Program-made: the position numbers and the translations under genes
Shown here: piece by piece, positions 43,778 through 52,816 of the stretch
Layout of the letters: every line of letters starts with the position of its first letter
Numbering within the stretch: the stretch's first letter is position 1
Notes under the pieces: generated by a model
Seen by the model: the letters and a program-made list of their open reading frames with translations, nothing else
Told to the model about the DNA's origin: nothing
Database searches by the model: none
Source: VRUE01 sp963702705
GTDB taxonomy: Bacteria; Actinomycetota; Thermoleophilia; Solirubrobacterales; 70-9
Length of the DNA: 64,000 bases
Direction: 5' to 3'
Assembly (NCBI GenBank): GCA_963702705.1
Contig: CAVPDR010000007.1
Coordinates: 1 to 64,000, forward strand

Positions 43778-45045
43778 GGCCCGAACTCCCCGGCTGCCGA
43801 ATCGCTGGAGGAGCCTTCGCCGCCGCTCGGGCTGGCTGGTTCGGGAGCCGGTTCTGGAGGCGGTGCTTCGTATTCGACCGCCCCTGTGGAGACCTCGGCG
43901 ACTTCGCTGCTTGGGCTTTCCGCTGCTTCCTTTGGCGGCTTCGGCTTCGGCTCGGGCTGAGGCGCCGGCGCGGGAGCCGGTTCGTATTGCACGGCTTCGC
44001 CGGCCCCCGCCGTGGCCGCCCGAACCGAGGATCGCTCGATCGCGGGAGCGCGCGTGTGTCGCGGCGCCAGGTCGGGCGCGGGCAGCACGCCCGTCGCCAC
44101 GCAGACCGCGGCGCCACCGGCCGCGCCGGCACAGAGCGCCAGCAGCTTGGCGAGGCCGACCATGCCGACCCCCTTGGAGCCGCCCCCGATCGCGATCTGG
44201 GTGGCTGCCGAGTTGCCACCGGCACCGATCCCCGGCAGTCGCGAACCCAGGCCGGCGATCAGGTCGTGCACCCGCCCCAGCAGGGAGCGTGAGGGAGGCA
44301 GCGCCGGCGCCAGGGCGATCGCGATCCGCGGCGCCGCGCGGTAGGCGCGCATGGTCGAGCGGCAGTGACCGCAGGCGCGCAGGTGCTCACGCACCGTCTC
44401 TTCCTCGTGCGGGCTCGCCTCGCCGTCGCAGAAGGCCGAGAGCAGCGGCCTCATCTGGCGGCAGCGGCTGCCGTCCTCGCTGCTGGCGACGAGGCTGCGG
44501 AATCGTTCGCGGCCCTCGGCCAGGACCCGGTTGATCTTTGTGCGGCTGAAGCCGGTGAGCTCACCGATCTCGGCGTAGGAGTAGCCCTCGGCGAGCAGAC
44601 TCATCGCCCGCAGCTCGGCCGGCTTCAGCGCCCGCAGCGCCTCGCGACTGCGGGCGATCGCCTCGCGTCGTTCGACCTGGCCCTCGGGACCGTCGGCGGC
44701 TGCCGGAATCAGGTCGAGCGGATCGGTGTTTGCCCCATCGGGCGCCCTGCTGCCGCCGTAACCGAGCAGCCGCTCGCGGCTTTGGCGCAGCGCCAGCGCC
44801 TCGTGTTTGATCACCGTCTGGGACCAGCGGATCAGCTCGCGCGGGTCGGTCGTCGGCGCTTTGGTCAGGACGATCTCGAGGGCGCGCTGATAGGCGTCCT
44901 CCACGTCTTCGGCATCGATCGAGTAGCGCCGTGCCGTCCGCTTCAGCGTCGCCTCGTGCTCGGCGATCATTTCGATCGCCGCCCGCTTGCGCGCCCCCTC
45001 GCTCGACTTCAGTCCCTGGCTCACGCGGCCGCTCATCTCTCCCAC
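43774..45045 (-). CDS. Sigma-70 family factor fused to zinc-finger anti-sigma and membrane segment
   Basis: A 423-residue single chain. Residues 20-110 resemble sigma region 2 (IDAEDVEDAYQRALEIVL), and residues 130-190 region 4 (LRALKPAELRAMSLLAEGYS, YAEIGELTGFSRTKINRVL). Then comes a ZAS anti-sigma motif, FCDGEASPHEEETVREHL followed by RACGHC (HX3CX2C), a Gly/Ala-rich hydrophobic segment near 305-325 (LLALCAGAAGGAAVCVATGV), and a long Pro/Glu-rich tail that should be outside. Sigma and anti-sigma usually are separate proteins; fused, the sigma part would stay at the membrane until released. The likely target is its overlapping secreted partner or itself. Confidence 0.8.
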   Translation of the reverse strand: MGEMSGRVSQGLKSSEGARKRAAIEMIAEHEATLKRTARRYSIDAEDVEDAYQRALEIVLTKAPTTDPRELIRWSQTVIKHEALALRQSRERLLGYGGSRAPDGANTDPLDLIPAAADGPEGQVERREAIARSREALRALKPAELRAMSLLAEGYSYAEIGELTGFSRTKINRVLAEGRERFRSLVASSEDGSRCRQMRPLLSAFCDGEASPHEEETVREHLRACGHCRSTMRAYRAAPRIAIALAPALPPSRSLLGRVHDLIAGLGSRLPGIGAGGNSAATQIAIGGGSKGVGMVGLAKLLALCAGAAGGAAVCVATGVLPAPDLAPRHTRAPAIERSSVRAATAGAGEAVQYEPAPAPAPQPEPKPKPPKEAAESPSSEVAEVSTGAVEYEAPPPEPAPEPASPSGGEGSSSDSAAGEFGP

Positions 45046-45157
45046 ACCGGTTCAGTCCCCCCGTCCAAACATGACCAGCCAAGCAGCCGCCCCTGGAATC
45101 TCTCCCCCCTTCTGGACGAGTGTCTGTCCGCAGCAGCGCAATTTGCGACCTTCCCGG

Positions 45158-45238
45158 CACAGACCGACTTCGACCCTCCCCCAAACATCAAGCGAGGCTC
45201 CTGCCGAGCGTTTGGGGGAGGGTCGAAGTCGGTCTGTG
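45158..45238. repeat. 29-bp perfect stem hairpin in a divergent promoter region
   Basis: Arms 45158-45186 and 45210-45238 are exactly complementary (CACAGACCGACTTCGACCCT and onwards) with a 23-base loop. It lies between the sigma/anti-sigma gene and the UDP-sugar decarboxylase, ending 27 bases before the latter's ATG. In mRNA it would form a strong 5' leader structure, or it may be extruded as a cruciform. Confidence 0.85.
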
Positions 45239-45265
45239 GAGTGGGCGAGGTAGCATGCTGCCGCG

Positions 45266-46213
<948 letters not shown>

Positions 46214-46220
46214 GGCGTGG

Positions 46221-46288
46221 GGGCCGTGGGTATCGCCTCGGCGGACGCGCTTTGCGCTGAGTGTCCGGCGAGTCGATACCCACGGCCC
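46221..46288. terminator. Family A-like short palindrome / terminator
   Basis: Arms 46221-46248 and 46261-46288 pair over 28 bases with three mismatches around a tiny GCGCTTTGCGC-type inner hairpin. The inner arm CTCGGCGGACGC resembles the arm segment of family A copies, but the conserved core is missing. It lies between convergent genes and probably terminates both. Confidence 0.65.
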
Positions 46289-46335
46289 TTATCGATTCGG
46301 AAGCGCCCTGCAACCTTGGGTCGCCGTAGCTTTAG

Positions 46336-47718
46336 CTATGCAGGGACGGGGACGTTCTCTGCTGCTGTGACGTCGCTGGTGCGGTAGAAGGCGATCGAGG
46401 TTGGGACGTTGGTGAGTTCTCGGCGCATCGCGTCGAGGGTGCGCTTTGCCGCTGTCTCGGTCGGCCAGCCGTAGCGGGCCAGGAGGGCTTCTGAGCCGGA
46501 CTCGTCGGGGGCGCCGACGGTTGACTCGGTGAGGGCAGCGGCCAGGGCGACCATGCCGCGGCAGAAGTCCTCCTCGTTCCAGCTGATCCGGCCGGCGCCG
46601 TCGATCTCGACGAAGCCGTTCTCGGCGAGGAAGCTGAGTTCGACGTAGGCGGCGCCGGGGTCGCCGAAGTACTGGGGCCCGCGGCGCAGGTAGTGCAGCA
46701 TCTCGGCCATGTGCGTGGCGCACATCTCGAGCCGGGTGAAGCCGCCGATCTTCATCCAGGGCTCCGAGATGCACATCAGGAAGCCGTAGACGTCGGCGAT
46801 CGCCTCCTGCAGCGCCATGAACGGCTCGATTCCGAGTGTCTCCATCCAGCTGTCATAGGTGGTCTCCGGGACGACGACGTTGTGGCCGTGGTCGTGGCCG
46901 CGGATCCAGGGCATCAGCGTCGTCTCGACCGGGACGTCGGCCGCCGCCATCGGCCCGTCGAGCAGCTTTTCCGCCAGCGGGATCGTGATCACCGAGTAGC
47001 GGGCGAGGTGAACGTTGCGCATGTAGAGCGTCCGCTGTTCTTCCAACGGCAGGCCGTCGATGCCTTCGTCCTCGGGCATGAAGTAGGCGAAGTGCTTGGG
47101 GTGCCCGGCCGCCTCGCCGGCAGACAGGAGCAGATTGGTGACGTTCATCGGCAGCTTGAAGGGGACGCCCATTCCCTTCGCGCCGATCTCGGCTTCGACT
47201 GCCCGCAGGGCGTCCTCGAGCGCGTCGTCGAGCTGGTCGAGCAGCCGCTGCTGCTCCTCGTCGCGGGCGGCAGCGATGAAAGAGTGCAGACCGATCCGCG
47301 TCTTCATCCGCCAGGTGCAGAGCGGTCCGCAGACGATCTCCAGCGCCGGTGGCCGACCCCCGCGGGCGACCTCCAGGGTCATCTCGCGGTGCCCGATGCC
47401 GCCGGCGAGGCCCTTGGCGCGAAGCCGGATGACCTCGGCGCTCTCGTCGTCGACGAGGTCGGCGAGCTCACGCAGGCCTTCGGCCATCTCGCCGCGCAGG
47501 GTCGAGGCGGCGCCCTCGGAGAGGTGCTCGCCCTCGGCGCTCTGCAGGCTGCGCATCGCTTCGCTCTGCGCCGCGAGCCTCAGCAGCAGTGGCATCGCCT
47601 GCGCGGCGTTGGCCGGCGGCTCGTCCTCGAGCCGCACGTGGCCGACCCCGTGCTGGTCGTCGAGCGGCCAGAACGGCGAAAGCAATTGCGGGGGCTTGCG
47701 ACTGGCCGGCTCCGACAT
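46336..47718 (-). CDS. Protein of unknown function with metal-site-like motifs
   Basis: A 460-residue soluble protein from ATG 47718, with GGGAG a few bases upstream. A family could not be named with confidence. Residues around 290-330 read PWIRGHDHGHNVVVPETTYD and then MALQEAIADVYGFLMC. The second motif resembles the EAxSDxxG helix of thermolysin-type gluzincins, and HDHGHN could supply His ligands, although the catalytic Glu of HEXXH is absent. Earlier segments (PFKLPMNVTNLLLSAGEAAG, YFMPEDEGIDGL) look conserved but unfamiliar. A metal-dependent role is a guess. A longer upstream frame is rejected. Confidence 0.6.
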   Translation of the reverse strand: MSEPASRKPPQLLSPFWPLDDQHGVGHVRLEDEPPANAAQAMPLLLRLAAQSEAMRSLQSAEGEHLSEGAASTLRGEMAEGLRELADLVDDESAEVIRLRAKGLAGGIGHREMTLEVARGGRPPALEIVCGPLCTWRMKTRIGLHSFIAAARDEEQQRLLDQLDDALEDALRAVEAEIGAKGMGVPFKLPMNVTNLLLSAGEAAGHPKHFAYFMPEDEGIDGLPLEEQRTLYMRNVHLARYSVITIPLAEKLLDGPMAAADVPVETTLMPWIRGHDHGHNVVVPETTYDSWMETLGIEPFMALQEAIADVYGFLMCISEPWMKIGGFTRLEMCATHMAEMLHYLRRGPQYFGDPGAAYVELSFLAENGFVEIDGAGRISWNEEDFCRGMVALAAALTESTVGAPDESGSEALLARYGWPTETAAKRTLDAMRRELTNVPTSIAFYRTSDVTAAENVPVPA

Positions 47719-47839
47719 CTCCCTACTCCCTTTCCCCTCCAGCATGGCTCGGCGCCATGCGCACTTGAGTCCACGAATCCGGGACGCCCAGGCGCCAAAC
47801 CGGTACGGCTGAAGGTACACAAGGGAATGCGCAAATGCA

Positions 47840-47855
47840 ACTCAATCATTTGAGT
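47840..47855. promoter_or_regulatory. Palindromic operator candidate
   Basis: ACTCAA-TCAT-TTGAGT is a perfect inverted repeat in an AT-richer patch about 120 bases upstream of the unknown gene starting at 47718. Its isolation in GC-rich DNA suggests a regulator site. No -10/-35 pair was assigned. Confidence 0.4.
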
Positions 47856-47912
47856 AACTTCGAGTCCAGAATCCGGCGGGCGCACCCCGCCTGCACGCGG
47901 GGCGCGGCAAAG

Positions 47913-47938
47913 AGAGGGCGGCCATTTGGCCGCCCTCT
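47913..47938. terminator. Terminator-like hairpin
   Basis: AGAGGGCGGCC-ATTT-GGCCGCCCTCT forms an 11-base stem downstream of the secreted repeat protein (stop at 47963, minus strand). A second GC hairpin lies at about 47879-47905. Together they probably end that gene's transcript. Confidence 0.7.
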
Positions 47939-47962
47939 GCTCGGCTCCGGTTTGCGCTTCGC

Positions 47963-49237
47963 CTATTCGGTCTGCGCGGTGAAGGAGAAGACGCCGAGCG
48001 GATCTCCGCCGGCGAACTTCGTCTGCGGTTCCATGGTTGCTTTTTCGATCGGCGTGATGAACACCGAGTTCAGCGTTTCCGCCGTCACCGCCTGCAGCGT
48101 CGCCGAGGCGCCCTGGACGCTGATCGTCCGCGTGGCCGGGTCGGAGACGATCGTCGCCCCGGTCAGGTTGATGTCGGCGATCGACGCCCGGCCCAGGTTG
48201 CCGAGGTTGGCTTCCGGGGTTTTCGGGTTCGTGATCGTCACTTCGACCGAGGCTGTTTTCGCGCCCAGGTCGACCCAGATGTTGCCCATCACCAGCGTCG
48301 TTTCGCCTTTGCCGTTTGGCCCGGCCGCTTCGAGGTTCTGGGTCAGCTGCAGGCCGCCCGCGGTCTGCAGGACGCCGGTGGTAGCGCTCGGACCAATAGT
48401 GCCACCGCTGATCGGGAAGAGGACGGTGACCGGCGACAGAGAAACGACTTTGGTCGGAGCGACCGGCGCCAGTTTCACCGCGAACGGTCCCGGTTCATTG
48501 GGCGGGTGCGGGCCAACGCCGTTGAGCTTTGCCAGGGCAGCGGGGCTGAGCACCAGGCCCGCGTTGCCCGTCGCGATCACGGCGACCGTCTTCGGCTGCG
48601 TTTCGCTGAACGTGCCGCCGAGCACCTGATTGCCCTTGAAGGGCGGCTGCACGGCCTTGCTCGCCGCGGCCCGCTTGTGGCCTTTCGCTTTGCCCTTGCT
48701 CTTTTTCTTCCCGGTGAAGCCGAGCTTCTTGTTCAACTGCTTGGCGGCCTTGCCGGTCAGCTTCAGCTTCGCCACGTTGACGTTGACGCCGAAGCCGTTG
48801 CGGGCGAAGGTGAGGCCGCTGACGCCGGCGAACTTCATGCTCTTGCCGGCGACCTTGCCGGTCAGGGAGCTCTGCGCCGTGTCGAGGACCAGCGTGTTGA
48901 CGGTCGCGCTCTTCTTGCCGGCCTTGAACTTGATGCCGCCGCTCAGTTCGAGGCTGCCGAGGCCGTTGGTCGGATCCATCGAGCCGCCGCTCACCGGCAG
49001 CGTCACGTTGTTGCCTTTGAGCGTGCCCGGGCTTACCTTGAGCACCTTGACACCCGAGTTCTTCAGCTTCTTGACGAAGCCTTTGTTGAGACTGACGGTC
49101 GTCGAGCCGCTGGCGACCGGGTCGCTGGTTGCCGACGCGAAGGGGGCGAAGGCGAGCAACGCGACCAGCGCAGCGACCATCGCTACAGCTGACAGCATCA
49201 ACCCTCGGCCCCGTGCTGGCTGGGTCACATCGTTCAT
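47963..49237 (-). CDS. Secreted HtaA-like repeat protein
   Basis: A 424-residue exported protein from ATG 49237, preceded by GGAGG. The N-terminus contains a signal segment (LMLSAVAMVAALVALLAFAP). Two related halves follow: one with VLKVSPGTLKGNNVTLPVSG and LGSLELSGGIKFKAGKKSAT, the other with VSLSPVTVLFPISGGTIGPS and GVLQTAGGLQLTQ. This internal duplication of a beta domain (V-T-L-P-V-S-G, then G-x-L-x-x-x-G-G-L) resembles HtaA-type domains of actinobacterial surface proteins. A Lys-rich linker (KKKSKGKAKGHKR) separates them. Heme binding as in HtaA is possible but unproven. Divergent from the mutase. Confidence 0.65.
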   Translation of the reverse strand: MNDVTQPARGRGLMLSAVAMVAALVALLAFAPFASATSDPVASGSTTVSLNKGFVKKLKNSGVKVLKVSPGTLKGNNVTLPVSGGSMDPTNGLGSLELSGGIKFKAGKKSATVNTLVLDTAQSSLTGKVAGKSMKFAGVSGLTFARNGFGVNVNVAKLKLTGKAAKQLNKKLGFTGKKKSKGKAKGHKRAAASKAVQPPFKGNQVLGGTFSETQPKTVAVIATGNAGLVLSPAALAKLNGVGPHPPNEPGPFAVKLAPVAPTKVVSLSPVTVLFPISGGTIGPSATTGVLQTAGGLQLTQNLEAAGPNGKGETTLVMGNIWVDLGAKTASVEVTITNPKTPEANLGNLGRASIADINLTGATIVSDPATRTISVQGASATLQAVTAETLNSVFITPIEKATMEPQTKFAGGDPLGVFSFTAQTE

Positions 49238-49379
49238 TCCATCCTCCGTTACTGCCGCCCCCTGCTGCCCCTCATGGCGACTTACGGCAAGTCTTGATTT
49301 GCAGCCAAGATTATTCCCGGCCTGCACCTCCACAAACCGTAATTGGCCGCAATGTTCCGCTCCCCCATATTCTGTCGCC

Positions 49380-51005
49380 ATGGCAACTGAAGAGACCCAT
49401 CGCACGATCGCGCCCCTCGTCGGTCCCGACGACGAGCGCGTCTTCACCGATTCCGGGATCGAGATCGAGCGCGTCTACGATGAGAGCGACGTCGCCCCGG
49501 GCCTGCAGGAGCGCCTCGGCGAGCCGGGCGAGCCGCCGTTCACCCGCGGCATCCACGACGGCATGTACCGCGACCGCCTCTGGACGATGCGCCAGTACGC
49601 CGGCTTCGCCACCCCAGAGGACACCAATGAGCGCTACCGCTACCTGATCGAGCACGGCTCGACCGGGCTCTCGATGGCCTTCGACCTGCCGACCCAGCTC
49701 GGCCGCGACTCCGACGACCCGCTCTGCCGCGGCGAGGTCGGCCGCACCGGCGTCCCGATCGACACGATCGAGGACATGCGGATCTGCTTCGACCAGATCC
49801 CGCTCGACAGCGTCTCGACCTCAATGACGATCAACGCGCCCGCCGCGGTTCTGCTGCTCCTCTACGAGCTGGTCGGCTCCGAACAGGGCGTGCCTTCGGA
49901 GAAGCTGCGCGGCACGGTCCAAAACGACGTGCTCAAGGAGTACATGGCGCGCGGCAACTACATCTACCCACCGGTGCCTACGATGCGCCTGACCACCGAC
50001 ATCTTCGAGTATTGCCACGAGAACGTGCCGAAGTGGAACACGATCTCGATCTCCGGCTACCACATCCGCGAGAAGGGCTGCTCGGCCGTGCAGGAGGTGG
50101 CATTCACGCTCTCCAACGCGATCGCCTACGTCGAGGCGGCGCTCGAGCGGGGCCTCAAGATTGACGAGTTCGCCCCCCGCCTCGCCTTCTTCTTCAACGG
50201 CCACAACCAGGTCTTCCAGGAGATCGCCAAGTTCCGCGCCGTGCGGCGGATGTGGGCGAAGATCGTCGCCGAGCGCTTTGGGGCGCAGGACCCGAACTCG
50301 ATGAAGATCCGCTTCCACACCCAGACCGGGGGAGTGACGCTGCAGGCCCAGCAGCCCGAGGTCAACATCATCCGCGTCGCCCTGCAGGGCTTCGCCGCCG
50401 TCTGCGGCGGCACCCAGAGCCTGCACACCAACGGCTTCGACGAGGCGCTGGCGCTGCCGACCGAGCGCTCCGCCCGGATCGCCCTGCGCACCCAGCAGGT
50501 GCTCGCCCACGAGTCCGGCGCCGCCGACACGGTCGACCCCTTTGCCGGCTCCTACTTCGTCGAGTCGCTGACCGACGAGGTCGAAGCGCGCTCCTGGGAG
50601 CTGATGGAGAAGGTCGAAGAGCTGGGCGGCTCGGTCGAGGCGCTGGAGTTCATGCAGCGCGAGATCGAGGAGTCCGCGCACAGCTACCACGAGCGCTACC
50701 GCAGCGGTCAGGACATCATCGTCGGCGTCAACAAGTACGTCACCGACCAGGTCGACGACGTCGACATCCTCCGCGTCGACCCGGCGGCTGAGCAGAGCCA
50801 GCTGGCCCGCCTCAAGGCCTTCAAGGAGTCCCGCGACCAGGCGGCGGTCGAGGCCAAGCTCGAGTCGCTGCGCGACGTGGCCCGCGGCGACGGCAACCTC
50901 CTCCACCCGATCCGCGCCGCCCTAGCCGCCGACGCCTCGATCGGCGAGGTATGCGGCGCGATGCGCGACGTCTTCGGCGAATACAAGGGCGGCGCCTTCT
51001 TCTAG
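49380..51005 (+). CDS. mutA: Methylmalonyl-CoA mutase large-domain subunit
   Basis: A 541-residue B12-dependent acyl-CoA mutase catalytic subunit without the C-terminal cobalamin-binding domain, so a separate small subunit must exist elsewhere. Key blocks: RGIHDGMYRDRLWTMRQYAG with the Tyr of the substrate pocket, DLPTQLGRDSDDP, TVQNDVLKEYMARGNYIYPP followed by VPTMRL with the Arg typical of methylmalonyl-CoA mutase, and GGTQSLHTNGFDEALALPTE. The Tyr/Arg pair favours methylmalonyl-CoA over isobutyryl-CoA. ATG 49380 is chosen. No cobalamin riboswitch is visible upstream. A hairpin follows the stop. Confidence 0.88.
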   Translation: MATEETHRTIAPLVGPDDERVFTDSGIEIERVYDESDVAPGLQERLGEPGEPPFTRGIHDGMYRDRLWTMRQYAGFATPEDTNERYRYLIEHGSTGLSMAFDLPTQLGRDSDDPLCRGEVGRTGVPIDTIEDMRICFDQIPLDSVSTSMTINAPAAVLLLLYELVGSEQGVPSEKLRGTVQNDVLKEYMARGNYIYPPVPTMRLTTDIFEYCHENVPKWNTISISGYHIREKGCSAVQEVAFTLSNAIAYVEAALERGLKIDEFAPRLAFFFNGHNQVFQEIAKFRAVRRMWAKIVAERFGAQDPNSMKIRFHTQTGGVTLQAQQPEVNIIRVALQGFAAVCGGTQSLHTNGFDEALALPTERSARIALRTQQVLAHESGAADTVDPFAGSYFVESLTDEVEARSWELMEKVEELGGSVEALEFMQREIEESAHSYHERYRSGQDIIVGVNKYVTDQVDDVDILRVDPAAEQSQLARLKAFKESRDQAAVEAKLESLRDVARGDGNLLHPIRAALAADASIGEVCGAMRDVFGEYKGGAFF

Positions 51006-51045
51006 GCGCCAAGGTCCCCCCAGAACCACTCAAATTCACTGCAGT

Positions 51046-51079
51046 GGAGTTTGACCCACCTGGGGTGGGGTCAAACTCC
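51046..51079. terminator. Hairpin shared by convergent genes
   Basis: GGAGTTTGACCCACC pairs with its complement at 51064-51079 around a short loop. It overlaps the stop codon of the minus-strand AbiEi/DUF559 gene and follows the mutase. Its stem resembles the hairpin inside rarA at the window start. Confidence 0.65.
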
Positions 51080-51994
51080 TTTGCGCTTTCGCAGCAGCGT
51101 GGCGGCACGGTCGAGCTCGGCCTGGACCCGAGAGGGTTCGTGCTTGATCTCGTAGTGAGTGAAGCGGATCGGGGTCATCCCGGCGAGGATGTGGGCGCGG
51201 TCTCGTCGTGCGTCGCGTGCCTGGGTTGACGGAGTGCGGTGGTAGCGCAGGCCGTCGGTCTCGACTACCAGGCCCAGGGTGGGGAAGAAGAAGTCGACTT
51301 CGAAACCATTGAGGAACTGCTTACTGAGGGGCGCCGGGAGTCCGGCGGCAGTCGCGATGGGACGAAAAAAGATCTCGAGGTCGGAGTCAGAGAGCCTGAA
51401 GGTGCGCTTGTCCAGAAGGTTGCGTAGGGGGCGGACCCCCGGTGCGCCGGTGTAGCGATCGAGCGCGTGGCGCAGTCCCTCCGGGTCGATTAGGTCGAGC
51501 TTGTCCGCCTCGTTGACGGCCCGCTCCAGGCGCAGCAGGCTGAGTTCGGATGCAACGTCGACCAGCGTTCTCGCGATCGCCGTCACTGGGATTCCGTCCC
51601 GGCTCACGATGTCCGCTGGCTCAAGCGTGGGGCGACTTCTCACTCGAAGGCCCTGTCGGCGCACCTTGCACAGGCGGTTAACGCTGATGTGGATCGCGCC
51701 CCCCTCCTCGGCTCCGATCCCCCAGAGGGCCGCAGCGCTCCGATGGCTCAGCGCCGCTCCGTCGCCGCAGGCAAGAGTGGCAGCCATCCAGCGGCCCGAT
51801 GGCGTCAGCCTTGCCCATCCCACCGAATAGACGCCACGCATCACAAGATGCAGCCGTCCTCGCCGAAGGCGGTGCTCGATTTCACGCGAGTTGAACCCCA
51901 ACGCCAGCAGCTGTCGCCGCGCCACGACTCCATGCTGCCGCCCCGCCAGTTCCCAGGCCCGTCTGCTCCGCTTGTAGTCATGCGCATCCGACAC
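51071..51994 (-). CDS. AbiEi-like wHTH + DUF559-type nuclease-domain protein
   Basis: A 307-residue protein from GTG 51994. The N-terminal 60 residues resemble the AbiEi/type IV antitoxin-like winged helix (HGVVARRQLLALGFNSREIE, RLHLVMRGVYSVG). The C-terminal 100 residues resemble DUF559/Vsr-like endonuclease folds: FEVDFFFPTLGLVVETDGLR, YHRTPSTQARDARRD and RFTHYEIKHEPSRV. Such fusions are abundant in actinobacteria, often near defence or toxin-antitoxin genes; their function is not established. The start codon is buried in a hairpin (51984-52027). No partner toxin is directly adjacent on the same strand. Confidence 0.7.
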   Translation of the reverse strand: MSDAHDYKRSRRAWELAGRQHGVVARRQLLALGFNSREIEHRLRRGRLHLVMRGVYSVGWARLTPSGRWMAATLACGDGAALSHRSAAALWGIGAEEGGAIHISVNRLCKVRRQGLRVRSRPTLEPADIVSRDGIPVTAIARTLVDVASELSLLRLERAVNEADKLDLIDPEGLRHALDRYTGAPGVRPLRNLLDKRTFRLSDSDLEIFFRPIATAAGLPAPLSKQFLNGFEVDFFFPTLGLVVETDGLRYHRTPSTQARDARRDRAHILAGMTPIRFTHYEIKHEPSRVQAELDRAATLLRKRKGV

Positions 51995-52027
51995 TGACCG
52001 CCCCTGAGATGGGTCAATGTCGGATGC
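51984..52027 (-). promoter_or_regulatory. Start-codon-sequestering hairpin
   Basis: Arms 51984-51999 and 52012-52027 (GCATCCGAC and complement, one mismatch) enclose about 12 bases. On the minus-strand mRNA the second arm contains the GTG start and the first codons of the AbiEi/DUF559 gene, so folding would hide the start from the ribosome. Confidence 0.55.
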
Positions 52028-52036
52028 CCGCCAACT

Positions 52037-52077
52037 CTCCCCCCTGAAGAGTCTCTTTCAGACCAATTTGGGGGGAG
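52037..52077. repeat. Nested palindrome in intergenic region
   Basis: CTCCCCCC pairs with GGGGGGAG, enclosing a smaller CTGAAGA/TCTTTCAG hairpin. It lies between the AbiEi/DUF559 start and a small plus-strand gene. Confidence 0.55.
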
Positions 52078-52108
52078 GAACCGCGTTACTTCGGTGGAAG
52101 CGGGGAGG

Positions 52109-52318
52109 ATGATCGAGGCTGCACGGACGCTGATGAAGTCCGAACCAGAGCTGACCGAGCTGATCGCCGATGTCGAGGGCGTCGAGGTGACGATGGCCGA
52201 GAAGGGATTCGGCACGCGGGTGGCCCTTTGCGCTGACGAGGACTCCGGCCTCTCCGAAGCGGACCTCGAGCGGCTCCTCGATCGCCTGGCTGAACCGCAG
52301 AAGCAGCCTTTCGGCTGA
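52109..52318 (+). CDS. Small acidic protein, unknown function
   Basis: A 69-residue frame from ATG 52109 (a GTG at 52094 is an alternative, since GGGGAGG sits very close to the ATG). It reads as a folded small protein: helix IEAARTLMKSEPELTELIAD, strands VEVTMAEKGFGTRVALCADE, and an acidic helix SEADLERLLDRLAEPQ. No family was recognised. It ends seven bases before the convergent nucleotidyltransferase gene and could be independent of it. Confidence 0.5.
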   Translation: MIEAARTLMKSEPELTELIADVEGVEVTMAEKGFGTRVALCADEDSGLSEADLERLLDRLAEPQKQPFG

Positions 52319-52324
52319 GTTTGT

Positions 52325-52816
52325 TCAGCTCTCCTGCTCGCGGCGTCGCCGGATCGCCTCCCGCGTTGCGTATAGCGCCGGCAGTGCGGCAGCGTCCTTG
52401 GGTCTTCCCAACTTCTCCTTGGATGCGATCACCGCGTCGAGCGTGATCACCCTTACCGAGAGATCGCCGAGCGCGAGCTCGATAGTCGCGACTTCCTCGT
52501 AGCAACCGATTGCCGCTGCGTTCGGGACGACATCGAGTGGGCCGGCGTCGGTGTCAAACCGCTGTGTCTGCCAGCCGAGGAAGTCGGCGGCTTTTAACTC
52601 CACCGGAGCGCCGCTGCCCAGGGGGCGGACGCCGAGCGAGTTGAGGGCCGCGGCGAGCCTTTCGGCGTTGTCCAGATCGCGCCGTGGCATCACGTCAAGG
52701 TCGAGCGTCACCGCGGGGCTGCCCTGCAGCCAGGCGGCAACCGCGCCGATCACGCAGAACTCGACCTCGTGCTCGACCAGCGTGCGCAGCAGCCGCTCTG
52801 GGTCCAGCTCGGTCAT
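52325..52816 (-). CDS. Nucleotidyltransferase-fold protein, toxin candidate (module 1)
   Basis: A 163-residue protein. The nucleotidyltransferase signature is CVIGAVAAWLQGSPAVTLDL followed by DVMP, giving a Gly-rich turn and Asp39/Asp41 as metal ligands, as in AbiEii/MNT-like and DUF6036 proteins. LDVVPNAAAIG may hold the third acidic residue. The gene overlaps the stop of an upstream XRE regulator by four bases. Regulator-first order, overlap and palindromic operator match toxin-antitoxin logic. A paralogous pair lies at 57.4-58.2 kb. Toxicity is inferred. Confidence 0.75.
   Translation of the reverse strand: MTELDPERLLRTLVEHEVEFCVIGAVAAWLQGSPAVTLDLDVMPRRDLDNAERLAAALNSLGVRPLGSGAPVELKAADFLGWQTQRFDTDAGPLDVVPNAAAIGCYEEVATIELALGDLSVRVITLDAVIASKEKLGRPKDAAALPALYATREAIRRRREQES

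Noticed and set aside
49238..49379. Cobalamin riboswitch before the B12-dependent mutase
   Set aside because: The 142-base divergent gap is short and lacks a recognisable B12 box.
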